Shown: positions 1-5,195 of the stretch, piece after piece
Layout of the letters: each line of letters begins with the position of its first letter
Position numbering within the stretch: position 1 is the stretch's first letter
The notes under the pieces: generated by a model
Database searches by the model: none
What the model was told of the DNA's origin: nothing
What the model saw: only the letters and a program-made list of their open reading frames with translations
Program-made: the position numbers and the translations under genes
Assembly (NCBI GenBank): GCA_017613475.1
Contig: JAGADT010000073.1
Location: forward strand, 1 to 6,096
Length of the DNA: 6,096 bases
From: Desulfovibrionaceae bacterium
GTDB taxonomy: Bacteria; Desulfobacterota; Desulfovibrionia; Desulfovibrionales; Desulfovibrionaceae
Direction of reading: 5' to 3'

Positions 1-170
1 GCACCGCGATCGGCGTGGGTGCGGGCCTTGGCATCAGCGCTCTGACAGGCGGGGAGTATATTGTGGGAGCGCTGCTTGGCGGCGGCATCGGCATTGTTGC
101 CGGCGCCATTTACGGCTATGCGAGCAGGAATACCAGCCCAGCTCCGTCAAACGGCCAGTCGGAATGGTAG
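1..170 (+). CDS. Glycine-zipper protein, C-terminal part (5' end outside window)
   Basis: Reading from base 3, 55 codons stay open to a TAG at 168-170. The fragment starts TAIGVGAGLGISALTGG and continues with VGALLGGGIGIVAGAIYGYA. Glycines recur every two to four residues inside two hydrophobic stretches, the pattern of glycine-zipper segments that pack as membrane-associated hairpins in outer-membrane lipoproteins and small envelope proteins. The last 15 or so residues (SRNTSPAPSNGQSEW) are polar and look like a flexible tail. The N-terminus, including any signal peptide or lipobox, lies outside the window, so the exact family cannot be named. A good intrinsic terminator 33 bases downstream supports this as the end of a transcription unit. 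The call rests on the repeat pattern and has no family-specific motif behind it. Confidence 0.65.
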   Translation, partial: TAIGVGAGLGISALTGGEYIVGALLGGGIGIVAGAIYGYASRNTSPAPSNGQSEW

Positions 171-202
171 GCATGGCCTGATTTTTCCGGAACCATGGAT
201 GG

Positions 203-243
203 AAAGCCGATGCCAGGCGTCACAGCCGGCACCGGCTTTTTTT
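203..243 (+). terminator. Intrinsic terminator of the glycine-zipper gene
   Basis: Bases 203-214 pair with 228-239 in a 12-bp stem with one A-C mismatch. A further short GGC/GCC pairing lies inside the loop. The descending arm runs straight into a run of seven T (237-243). A compact alternative hairpin, AGCCG-GCAC-CGGCT, uses the same T-run. The position just after the stop at 170 fits a rho-independent terminator. Confidence 0.75.
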
Positions 244-264
244 ATGCCTTCTGTGCCCGCGGCA

Positions 265-293
265 TTGCCGCTTGGTTTTTAACTCATTATAGT
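265..293 (+). promoter_or_regulatory. Candidate sigma-70 promoter for the brnT remnant / brnA
   Basis: TTGCCG (265-270) and TATAGT (288-293) are separated by exactly 17 bases. They match the -35 and -10 consensus at 4/6 and 5/6 positions. The pair lies between the upstream terminator and brnA and overlaps the broken 5' edge of the brnT remnant. It could therefore be an original promoter or one made by the deletion. No experimental start is known. Confidence 0.45.
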
Positions 294-393
294 GGTGGCG
301 CATACATACAGGTCAAAAAGCGGCGAAGAAATCATACGGATCATTTCAGCAAGAAAGGCGACATCGCATGAACGGAGGCAATATGAGCAGTAA
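283..393 (+). pseudogene. brnT: BrnT toxin remnant (C-terminal 36 codons only)
   Basis: The frame from 283 to the TAA at 391-393 reads LIIVVAHTYRSKSGEEIIR and then IISARKATSHERRQYEQ. This is the conserved C-terminal signature of BrnT toxins (VVxHTxR...IRIISARKATxxERRxYE). BrnT is a RelE-fold ribonuclease of about 90 residues, so roughly the first 50 residues are absent. A TAA at 280-282 blocks the frame immediately upstream, and the terminator of the preceding gene lies just before it. No ATG opens this frame, so no active toxin can be made. The residual similarity ends where the upstream sequence begins, suggesting a deletion joined the glycine-zipper gene's 3' flank to brnT. The stop overlaps the brnA start by 11 bases, the usual brnTA arrangement. 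Identification is from motif memory, not a search. Confidence 0.75.
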
Positions 394-649
394 TGATGCA
401 AGCCCGTTGGAAAAAGAAGCGCTGGCTCTCCGCAACATGGATGACAGCGAGATCGACACCAGCGACATTCCCGAGATCCTTAATTTTAGTAAAGAGGGGC
501 GCGGACGTTTTTACCGTCCTGTCAAGCAGTCCGTCACCTTGCGCCTGGACGCTGATCTGCTGGTCTGGTTCCGCAGGCATAATGACAAATACCAGTCCGC
601 CATCAACAAGGTCCTGCGCGAGTATGTGGAAAGCCGTATCAACGCGTGA
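383..649 (+). CDS. brnA: BrnA-family antitoxin (orphan)
   Basis: The 88-residue product carries the BrnA hallmarks: RNMDDSEIDTSDIPEI (residues 17-32), then FYRPVKQSVTLRLDADLL (43-60) and YQSAINKVLREYVE (70-83). The C-terminal half is a ribbon-helix-helix DNA-binding fold: a strand near 48-55, helix A near 57-66 and helix B near 72-84. In intact systems BrnA binds and neutralises BrnT and represses the shared promoter. I chose ATG 383 because GGAGG at 374-378 sits four bases upstream and the family's N-terminus begins about here; ATG 368 is in frame but lacks a good site. The ribosome-binding site lies inside the remains of brnT, whose stop overlaps this gene. The reading frame is complete although the toxin is truncated, so BrnA could act as a lone repressor or cross-neutralise another BrnT. 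The family call is firm; present-day function is inferred. Confidence 0.88.
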   Translation: MSSNDASPLEKEALALRNMDDSEIDTSDIPEILNFSKEGRGRFYRPVKQSVTLRLDADLLVWFRRHNDKYQSAINKVLREYVESRINA

Positions 650-669
650 CAACGGCGCCCAATACATCT

Positions 670-678
670 CCCCCCCCC
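670..678. repeat. Poly-C tract (C9)
   Basis: Nine C in a row lie about 20 bases after the brnA stop and before its terminator. The tract is intergenic, so length changes would not alter a protein. It may cause sequencing or assembly errors. Confidence 0.9.
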
Positions 679-687
679 ATAAACAAG

Positions 688-720
688 AAGCCTCCGGCAT
701 AAAACAACCGGCGGCTTTTT
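688..720 (+). terminator. Intrinsic terminator downstream of brnA
   Basis: AAGCCTCCGG (688-697) pairs with CCGGCGGCTT (708-717) with one mismatch around a 10-base A-rich loop. It is followed by TTTTT and a second T-run after GG. Since the pseudouridine synthase gene converges on this point (stop at 794), the stem might also serve the minus strand. On that side the T-tract is poor, so the plus-strand role is the better supported. Confidence 0.7.
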
Positions 721-793
721 GGTTTTTGGGGCAAGGGCAGATCAGTGACTTTCCTGCTGCTGCTTCAAGGCACACATGGCGCTCTTTCTGTAA

Positions 794-1741
794 TTATTCG
801 CCGCGCTGATCGGATAGCTTGCTGCCATTTATTCCTTTATCGAGCCATTTTTCAGCCGCTGGCCTGCAAACATCCGGCAGTTCTGCCAGCCAGTCCGGCA
901 ACGCAAGGGGGGCGATGGAGCCAAGCACAAAGCGCGTGTGGTGCAGCCTGAACGGACCTGGGGCAGAGGAACCGTACAGGGCATCGCCAAGCAGGGGCAG
1001 ACCGATGGAAGCCAGGTGCGCGCGGATCTGGTGGCGGGCGCCCTTGAAAATGCGGCAGCCGGCAAGCGTGCAGGCGGGCTGCCTGCCCGTCCCTTTCAGC
1101 ACAGCCAGCCCCGTGGCTTCCGTGCGGCGGATGGGGGGAGCCATGCCTTCCAGCACGCGGGTGACGCGGCGTTTGCTGGTGTCAAGGGGAGACTGGATCA
1201 CACGGATGCTCCCCGGCTCCAGAATGCCCTGGCAGATGGCAAGGTAGAATTTTTGAATGCCGCCGGCATCTTCAGACTGCTGCCAGAGGCGGAGCCCTTC
1301 CTCATCCAGCGCGGCAAGGACAAGCCCTGAGGTTTCGTTATCCAGCCGGTTGAGGAGGCGCGGCGCAAAAGAAGCGCTGCCATTGAGCAGGGTGGGAAGC
1401 ATGGCTTCAAGCGATGGGCGGGAACTTCCGGCGATATGTGCCGTGGCAAGTCCCGATGGCTTGCAGAGGGCGGCAAGCCCTGATCCCTGCCAAACAAGAA
1501 AGGGGCGCTCAGCCTGTTCTACAGGGGGGGGAGCGGAAATGCTTACCGTCTCGCCCGCGTGCAGCCGCCGGCTGGCCTGGGCAGGATGATTTCGGACGGA
1601 TACCCTGCCTTCGGCGCAGAGCCTGCGCCCCGCGCGCAGTCCAGGGCAGAGGGCAGGCAGGCGGCGGGAAAGGAACCTGTCCAGCCGTTCGCCTTCTGCC
1701 TCGGGGGGAACAGTCACTTCGGTATCGGGAAACGCTGCCAT
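794..1741 (-). CDS. RluA-family pseudouridine synthase with S4 domain
   Basis: This 315-residue protein should isomerise uridine to pseudouridine in rRNA or tRNA in the cytoplasm. Residues about 17-70 (GERLDRFLSRRLPAL...GRVSVRN...GETVSI) form an S4 RNA-binding domain. The catalytic domain follows: KPSGLATAH (94-102), the active-site motif NRLDNETSGLVLAA (131-144) with catalytic Asp134, KFYLAICQG (164-172), and ARHQIRAHLASIGLPLLGDALYG (235-257, the family's conserved RxHQIRxH...GDxxYG block). S4 plus this core is the RluC/RluD layout; the exact target site cannot be told from sequence, so no symbol is given. The usual HRLD is NRLD here, and TGRTHQIR reads KGARHQIR, so it is a divergent member, though the Asp is kept. 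The start ATG has GAGG eight bases upstream. It is transcribed alone and converges on brnA. Confidence 0.92.
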   Translation of the reverse strand: MAAFPDTEVTVPPEAEGERLDRFLSRRLPALCPGLRAGRRLCAEGRVSVRNHPAQASRRLHAGETVSISAPPPVEQAERPFLVWQGSGLAALCKPSGLATAHIAGSSRPSLEAMLPTLLNGSASFAPRLLNRLDNETSGLVLAALDEEGLRLWQQSEDAGGIQKFYLAICQGILEPGSIRVIQSPLDTSKRRVTRVLEGMAPPIRRTEATGLAVLKGTGRQPACTLAGCRIFKGARHQIRAHLASIGLPLLGDALYGSSAPGPFRLHHTRFVLGSIAPLALPDWLAELPDVCRPAAEKWLDKGINGSKLSDQRGE

Positions 1742-1837
1742 GGGACGAGCCTCTTTTCTGTAATGCGGGGCACAGCGTGCCAGAATTCATGGCGGGAAAC
1801 AAGGGGCGGATATGCCGCGGCATGAAACGTTGGGGAA

Positions 1838-2033
1838 GGAGCCCCGAAGGGGCGAAGAGGTCGCGTTTGTAGATACCTCTTCCGTCTCGTTGCGCTCGCC
1901 ACCTTCCCTAAAGGGGAAGGCTTTAACAGGGGCCGCCGGGTGCCTATGCCGCTCATCTACGCTTGGGGTCCTGCCTCTCAAAGCCCTCCCCTTTTGGGAG
2001 GGTGCCAGAAGGGCGGGAGAGGTAAATCTTCCG
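1838..2033. repeat. Palindromic MITE-like intergenic repeat
   Basis: The core is a pair of 24-base arms, 1901-1924 and 1980-2003, which are inverted copies matching at 21 of 24 positions and separated by 55 bases. Each arm is itself a hairpin: CCTTCCC-loop-GGGAAGG and CCCTCCC-loop-GGGAGGG. Outer flanks continue the symmetry less exactly: AGATACCTCTTCC (1871-1883) against GGGAGAGGTAAATCT (2015-2029). A further hairpin, GCCCCGAAGGGGC (1841-1853), and GAAGAGG/CCTCTTC (1854-1860 with 1876-1882) lie on the left side. It has no coding capacity. The layout resembles short non-autonomous mobile or palindromic intergenic repeats common in gut bacterial genomes. Copy number elsewhere cannot be seen here, and the ends are approximate. 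Confidence 0.6.
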
Positions 2034-2259
2034 TCATGGCTGGCTGAACAGGATCAACGAGCTTCGCAAATGCCTGGGGCTTGCCCAATGAGCGCCTGCC
2101 GCCTTGATAGCATTCCCATCGGAGAGCTGGAGCAGCTCACCGACAATTCAAGGCAACTTGTCGATACCGTCTGCTATCATTGAAAAGGTTGGCATCGTTC
2201 TTATGGACAGCTTTGATTTTTTTGGCAAGCAGCAGCTTGGCTGGTAGGATCGTAAGTCA

Positions 2260-2421
2260 ATGGCTTTCGTCCTTTCCTGGCATAGTGGGATAGCGTTAGA
2301 CAACAACGCATTTCAAATTTTCGGTAGAGAAAATGATGTAGGGCAAAAATTTTTTGTAACGTCTGAAATTCTTTATTTAGATGTAAAAACTTTTACATAT
2401 GAATATGAACTTCCGAATTAG
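2260..2421 (+). CDS. Possible small ORF or gene fragment, 53 codons, unknown
   Basis: ATG 2260 to TAG 2419-2421 encodes 53 residues beginning MAFVLSWHSGIALDNNAFQI and ending in YLDVKTFTYEYELPN. The composition looks protein-like (balanced polar and aromatic residues), but no family is recognised. No good Shine-Dalgarno site precedes the ATG; AGGA at 2246-2249 is ten bases away. The frame continues upstream past a TAG at 2245-2247 into another open stretch, so this could be the 3' end of a decayed gene. It ends two bases before the convergent minus-strand gene's stop at 2423. The palindrome at 2381-2398 lies inside it. Low confidence that it is expressed. Confidence 0.2.
   Translation: MAFVLSWHSGIALDNNAFQIFGRENDVGQKFFVTSEILYLDVKTFTYEYELPN
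2381..2398. repeat. Perfect 8-bp-arm palindrome in AT-rich DNA
   Basis: ATGTAAAA-AC-TTTTACAT is an exact inverted repeat with a two-base centre. Its shape fits a dimeric-regulator operator, but it lies in the 3' region between convergent frames, 25 bases beyond the stop of the minus-strand membrane gene. It has no T-tract typical of a terminator. Function is unknown. Confidence 0.5.
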
Positions 2422-2422
2422 G

Positions 2423-2851
2423 CTATAGCCAATATACACAAAGCAGTAATATCCAGTATCCAGGGATAGATAACAGCACTTCGTAAAAGTGTTTTCCGAG
2501 AATAATTAAGGCAATGTCGAGAATCCAGAAGTGAAAAATGTTGAATAAGGAAGAAAGCAGCAGTAGCAGCACGAAATACAATTTACTTTTTTTCCCGTTG
2601 TTTTTTAGAAAGGAATGGACGATAAGCCCATAAATTGCAATCCATATCCAGCAAACAAGGGCTGCTGGATCATTCAGTGTTTTGAGAAAGGTGTGGATTG
2701 TTCCAAGGCTGAAAGAAAACAAAGAACGCCGACAATGCGTAGCCAACGGAATGAGCCCGACGTTCGTGCTGCAAAACAGCCACAGGGCAAAAGCCCAGGC
2801 CAGGCCCTTGCGTTTTTTCTCTGGCGTGTCGAAATCAAAGAAGCTGCCCAT
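2423..2851 (-). CDS. Small membrane protein of unknown function, paralog 1 (downstream copy)
   Basis: This 142-residue protein has no family I recognise. It starts with a soluble FFDFDTPEKK segment, then shows likely membrane spans at about 17-36 (with the motif ALWLFCSTNVGL), 63-82, 91-118 and 125-142. The 41-49 stretch RRSLFSFSL and the 107-113 stretch HFWILDI are shared in form with the neighbour. The start ATG has AAGGA seven bases upstream. The gene lies 18 bases after the stop of its paralog (2870-3238), so the two are very likely cotranscribed. Residues 1-33 match the paralog at 27 positions, and the rest only loosely. This copy has about 20 extra C-terminal residues that add a fourth span. 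It is more AT-rich than trmFO or the pseudouridine synthase gene, which hints at acquisition. Membrane location is inferred from hydrophobicity. Confidence 0.75.
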   Translation of the reverse strand: MGSFFDFDTPEKKRKGLAWAFALWLFCSTNVGLIPLATHCRRSLFSFSLGTIHTFLKTLNDPAALVCWIWIAIYGLIVHSFLKNNGKKSKLYFVLLLLLSSLFNIFHFWILDIALIILGKHFYEVLLSIPGYWILLLCVYWL

Positions 2852-2863
2852 GGCGTTTTCCTT
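2754..2863. repeat. Direct repeat copy A (5' end of paralog 1)
   Basis: These 110 bases match 3141-3250 without gaps at about 96 positions by eye (87%). They cover the ribosome-binding site, the start codon and the first 34 codons of the gene. Differences cluster at codons 11-19, while bases 2821-2847 are identical to their partner. Confidence 0.85.
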
Positions 2864-2869
2864 CTTATG

Positions 2870-3238
2870 TTAACGGGGCAACGCTGCGCATATTAAATCA
2901 ACAATCCACGGGTGCGGCAGGCTGAAAAGCGAAGCCATGAGGAGTACCAGGAAAAAATAGGCTTTGGCCCTGTCTTTCTGCGCCTTAAGGAAACGGATAA
3001 GTATAAACCCAGCAAGATAAAGATATGCCAAGGTAAATAGTGTGTTTATCCAGTCATAAAAATATTCTCTTGGAGCTCGGGCGAATATTTCAAGCGTAAA
3101 GGAAAACCAGGGGCGCCGGCTGCCAAAAAGCCAGGGAAGCAGCCCGACGTTTGTGCTGCAAAACAGCCACAGGGCAAAAGCGCAGACCAGACCGACGAAT
3201 TTCTTTCCTGGCGTGTCGAAATCAAAGAAGCTGCTCAT
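2870..3238 (-). CDS. Small membrane protein of unknown function, paralog 2 (upstream copy)
   Basis: The 122-residue product begins MSSFFDFDTPGKK and has likely membrane spans at about 16-36 (ALWLFCSTNVGLLPW), 64-84 and 91-107, plus a short hydrophobic end (HPWIVDLICAAL, 109-120). It shares FFDFDTP, ALWLFCSTNVGL, RRxxFSFxL (41-49) and HxWIxD with the downstream gene, so the two are duplicates. I start it at ATG 3238, not further upstream, because AGGA lies seven bases before this ATG, the paralog starts at the same residue, and the in-frame extension to 3433 is Arg/Pro-rich with no counterpart in the paralog. It is the first gene of a two-gene minus-strand unit. No catalytic or binding motif is visible, so no function is offered. 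A role as a small integral inner-membrane protein is inference. Confidence 0.75.
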   Translation of the reverse strand: MSSFFDFDTPGKKFVGLVCAFALWLFCSTNVGLLPWLFGSRRPWFSFTLEIFARAPREYFYDWINTLFTLAYLYLAGFILIRFLKAQKDRAKAYFFLVLLMASLFSLPHPWIVDLICAALPR

Positions 3239-3250
3239 GGCATTTTCCTT
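3141..3250. repeat. Direct repeat copy B (5' end of paralog 2)
   Basis: This is the partner of 2754-2863, offset by 387 bases. The close match ends just beyond the ribosome-binding site (3250). Inside the gene it ends at 3141, after about codon 34, where protein similarity drops from high to weak. Confidence 0.85.
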
Positions 3251-3325
3251 TTGGGTATTGTCTCTGAACCTATTGGCGGCAATACCTAAGATTTCTGGAA
3301 GGTGCAAGGCTATTGCGGGGGTAGG

Positions 3326-3353
3326 GCGGGGCCGTTGGGCTCCGCTTCTTTTT
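3326..3353 (+). terminator. Terminator-like hairpin in the region before trmFO
   Basis: GCGGGGCC (3326-3333) pairs with GGCTCCGC (3338-3345), eight pairs including one G-T, around a GTTG loop. TTCTTTTT (3346-3353) follows directly. The form is that of a strong rho-independent terminator for plus-strand transcripts. No plus-strand gene lies shortly upstream, so it would stop antisense read-through across the membrane-protein genes, or be part of a leader. Confidence 0.55.
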
Positions 3354-3420
3354 GCGTCTGAAAGAAAGCCCCCGGAAGGTGAAGAAAGAGCTTGCAGCCA
3401 TTCCCGGAAAGAGCGGATTC

Positions 3421-3446
3421 TTGAACCATACAAGAAATAAGTTCAA
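3421..3446. promoter_or_regulatory. Inverted repeat, possible operator
   Basis: TTGAAC (3421-3426) and GTTCAA (3441-3446) are exact inverted copies 14 bases apart, in the AT-rich patch of the divergent intergenic region. A second, shorter one (TCTTG 3419-3423 with CAAGA 3431-3435) overlaps it. The size suits a dimeric regulator, but six-base arms can arise by chance. Confidence 0.25.
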
Positions 3447-3560
3447 CGATTTCATTAGGATAGTAAAAATTAAATTCAAATGCGGCATCGATCTGGAAGT
3501 CGTAAGCATCACGTAGGCCCTCGCTCTACGCGCACTTTCCGTGGCGTGAACAGCCGCGCC

Positions 3561-3590
3561 TTGACAACATCGGAACCTCTCCGCCAATAT
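3561..3590 (+). promoter_or_regulatory. Candidate promoter for trmFO
   Basis: A perfect -35 box, TTGACA (3561-3566), is followed after 18 bases by CAATAT (3585-3590), a 3/6 match to the -10 consensus. The start codon is about 49 bases further on. The location, after the terminator-like hairpin and before the gene, supports it. Confidence 0.4.
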
Positions 3591-3638
3591 GCGGGGCATT
3601 ACAGCTTGTTTCCTGCGCAGCAGGGTATGGAGCGGGAC

Positions 3639-5015
3639 ATGTCGAAGTTTCGTGTAGCCATTGTCGGCGGCGGTCTGGCCGGCTGTGAATGCGCCTTGTA
3701 TCGTGCCAGGGCAGGGGTTGATGTCACCCTTCTGGAGCAGAAGCCGCTGGCGTTTTCTCCGGCCCATGTGATGCCTGGGCTGGCAGAGCTGGTGTGTTCC
3801 AATTCCCTTCGTTCTGATGAACTGGCGTCCGGCGTAGGCTTGTTGAAGCAGGAAATGCGGGAGCTTGGCAGCGCCTTGATGAAGGCTGCTGACGCTTCCC
3901 GGGTTCCGGCCGGCAAGGCGCTTGCGGTGGACCGCCAGGTTTTTTCGCAAAACGTCAGCGAACAGGTAGAAAGGGAGCCAGGCATCAGGCTGGAGCGGCG
4001 CGTTGTGCGCAGCCTGGATGATCCGGCGCTTGCCCTGCGCCCGCAGGATGCGGCAGCTGGCAGCGCGCCCGGCTATGACCGGGTTATTATCGCCGCCGGC
4101 CCGCTGGCGGGCGAAGAGCTTTCAGCCTCCCTGGCTGAGGCCATTGGCGCAGGGCACCTGTATTTTTACGATGCGATAGCGCCCATTGTCGCCCTGGATT
4201 CCATTGACCTTGGCATCGCCTTTTGGGGCACGCGCTACGGCGAGCCCGGCACGGGGGATTACCTCAACTGCCCTATGGATGCGGCGCAGTACCGGGCGTT
4301 TTATGAGGCGCTGCTGGGGGCGGAAAAGGCTGCAGGGCACGGCTTTGAAAATGAGCTGCATTTTGAAGGCTGCATGCCCATCGAAGCCCTGGCGTCCCGC
4401 GGTGAGCGGACGCTGCTTTTTGGCCCGCTCAAGCCCGTGGGGCTGACTAATCCGCACACGGGGGCCCGCCCCTACGCGGTGCTCCAGCTCAGGCCGGAAA
4501 ACAGCAACGGCACCATGTTCAATCTTGTGGGGTGCCAGACAAAGATGACCTACCCTGAGCAGGACAGGGTCTTCCGCCTTGTGCCGGGGCTTGGGCACGC
4601 CGAATTTGTCCGCCATGGGAGCATGCACCGCAACACTTACGTCAACGCTCCCAAAACGCTGGACGGCAACCTGGAGCTGCTCTGCCGACCGCGGATGCAT
4701 CTGGCAGGGCAGATCACCGGCGTGGAGGGCTACGTGGAATCCATGGCCTGCGGCCTGTGGGTGGGAATGCGCGTTTACGCGCTGCTGAACGGGATTTCCC
4801 TGCCGCCGCTTCCGCCGGTTACGGCGCTTGGCGCGCTGATGGCGCACCTTCAGCGCCCGGCCGCCTCCTTTCAGCCTTCCAACGTGCATTTTGGCCTGAT
4901 GCCGGAGCCCACAGAGCGGATCAAGAAAAAGGAACGGAAGCCCTGGTACGCCGAGAGGGCGCGGGCGGCGTTTGCCCAGTGGCTTGAAAGCGCGGCGCCC
5001 TGCCTGCCTTGTTAG
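3639..5015 (+). CDS. trmFO: tRNA (uracil-54-C5)-methyltransferase, folate/FAD-dependent
   Basis: TrmFO methylates U54 in the T-loop of tRNAs, using 5,10-methylenetetrahydrofolate as carbon donor and FADH2 as reductant, in the cytoplasm. The 458-residue length is normal. The N-terminal FAD-binding motif is VAIVGGGLAGCECALYRA (6-23). Next come LVCSNSLRSDEL (51-62), AVDRQVFSQ (96-104) and LYFYDAIAPI (174-183). The second half has FEGCMPIEALA (242-252), FGPLKPVGLTNPHTG, YAVLQLRPEN, FNLVGCQTKMTYPEQ, GSMHRNTYVNAP and AGQITGVEGYVESMACG. Cys53 and Cys245 correspond to the two functional cysteines known as Cys53 and Cys226 in Bacillus subtilis TrmFO (from memory). I chose ATG 3639 because GGAG lies six bases upstream and the FAD motif then starts near residue 6, as in the family. 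ATG 3627 is an in-frame alternative, and the longer frame back to 3480 is unsupported. It is a single-gene unit convergent with the araC-like gene. Confidence 0.95.
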   Translation: MSKFRVAIVGGGLAGCECALYRARAGVDVTLLEQKPLAFSPAHVMPGLAELVCSNSLRSDELASGVGLLKQEMRELGSALMKAADASRVPAGKALAVDRQVFSQNVSEQVEREPGIRLERRVVRSLDDPALALRPQDAAAGSAPGYDRVIIAAGPLAGEELSASLAEAIGAGHLYFYDAIAPIVALDSIDLGIAFWGTRYGEPGTGDYLNCPMDAAQYRAFYEALLGAEKAAGHGFENELHFEGCMPIEALASRGERTLLFGPLKPVGLTNPHTGARPYAVLQLRPENSNGTMFNLVGCQTKMTYPEQDRVFRLVPGLGHAEFVRHGSMHRNTYVNAPKTLDGNLELLCRPRMHLAGQITGVEGYVESMACGLWVGMRVYALLNGISLPPLPPVTALGALMAHLQRPAASFQPSNVHFGLMPEPTERIKKKERKPWYAERARAAFAQWLESAAPCLPC

Positions 5016-5195
5016 CGCTTTCCGCTGTAAACCTGCTTATACAGGTTCCGTATTTGTATACGTTTCTGGCAGCTGGTGAAAGTTTCTTTACACCATGTTT
5101 TGCCTGTCGCGTTTTGCCGGACATGAAGGCTGAGTGGAATGTTTTGTGCTGCGGCTTTCCCTGCAAGTGTCCGGAAAAGTGGAAAGTGAATGAGG
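5016..5195. other. Convergent intergenic region between trmFO and the AraC-like gene
   Basis: No gene is seen. A small hairpin, AACCTG-CTTATA-CAGGTT (5030-5047), follows the trmFO stop but has no T-tract on either strand, so it is a weak terminator candidate. CCGGACA (5117-5123) and TGTCCGG (5168-5174) are inverted copies 44 bases apart, also with no T-run. Confidence 0.4.

Larger units (their letters stand above)
1742..2422. other. 680-base region without a confident gene; repeat element and ORF fragments
   Basis: Between the start of the pseudouridine synthase gene and the end of the downstream membrane-protein gene there is no ORF I would call a gene. 1742-1840 should hold the minus-strand promoter of the synthase, but I see no clear -35/-10 pair. 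About 1838-2033 is a palindromic repeat element. After it, on the plus strand, come short open stretches. 2026-2090 reads HGWLNRINELRKCLGLAQ and its TGA overlaps an ATG at 2088 that opens 31 codons (ending GELEQLTDNSRQLVDTVCYH) to 2183. Another short frame, ending in KVGIVLMDSFDFFGKQQLGW, stops at 2245-2247. These have no recognisable family and could be debris of a lost gene. GC content falls sharply after about 2170. Confidence 0.6.
3239..3638. other. 400-base divergent intergenic region upstream of trmFO and the membrane-protein pair
   Basis: I see no gene here. Open frames run in from both sides (minus strand to 3433, plus strand from 3480), but they are Arg/Pro-rich extensions without ribosome-binding sites. 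The region holds a terminator-like hairpin on the plus strand (3326-3353), an AT-rich patch with an inverted repeat (3421-3480) and a candidate plus-strand promoter (3561-3590). The minus-strand promoter of the membrane-protein pair should lie here, probably in the AT-rich patch, but no convincing box pair was found. Confidence 0.6.

Noticed and set aside
61..282. Plus-strand 73-codon frame
   Set aside because: It is out of frame with the glycine-zipper reading, runs through the terminator, and is low-complexity Ala/Pro-rich.
1763..1788. Minus-strand TGGCAC...GTGC as a sigma-54 promoter for the pseudouridine synthase gene
   Set aside because: The GG-to-GC distance is two bases too short for a -24/-12 element, and the gene is a housekeeping type.
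3239..3433. In-frame N-terminal extension of membrane paralog 2 to 187 residues
   Set aside because: It is Arg/Pro-rich, has no counterpart in the paralog, and is preceded by no ribosome-binding site; the ATG at 3238 has one and matches the paralog start.
3480..3638. In-frame N-terminal extension of TrmFO to 511 residues
   Set aside because: TrmFO proteins begin a few residues before the GxGxxG motif. The extension overlaps the candidate promoter, and ATG 3639 has GGAG at good spacing.
4122..4889. Long minus-strand frame of 255 codons
   Set aside because: It lies wholly opposite trmFO, is rich in His/Arg/Gln, shows no family motif, and is explained as a shadow of a GC-rich gene.
5030..5047. 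Hairpin AACCTG/CAGGTT as the trmFO terminator
   Set aside because: No T-run follows on either strand, so it was noted within the intergenic entry and not called as a terminator.
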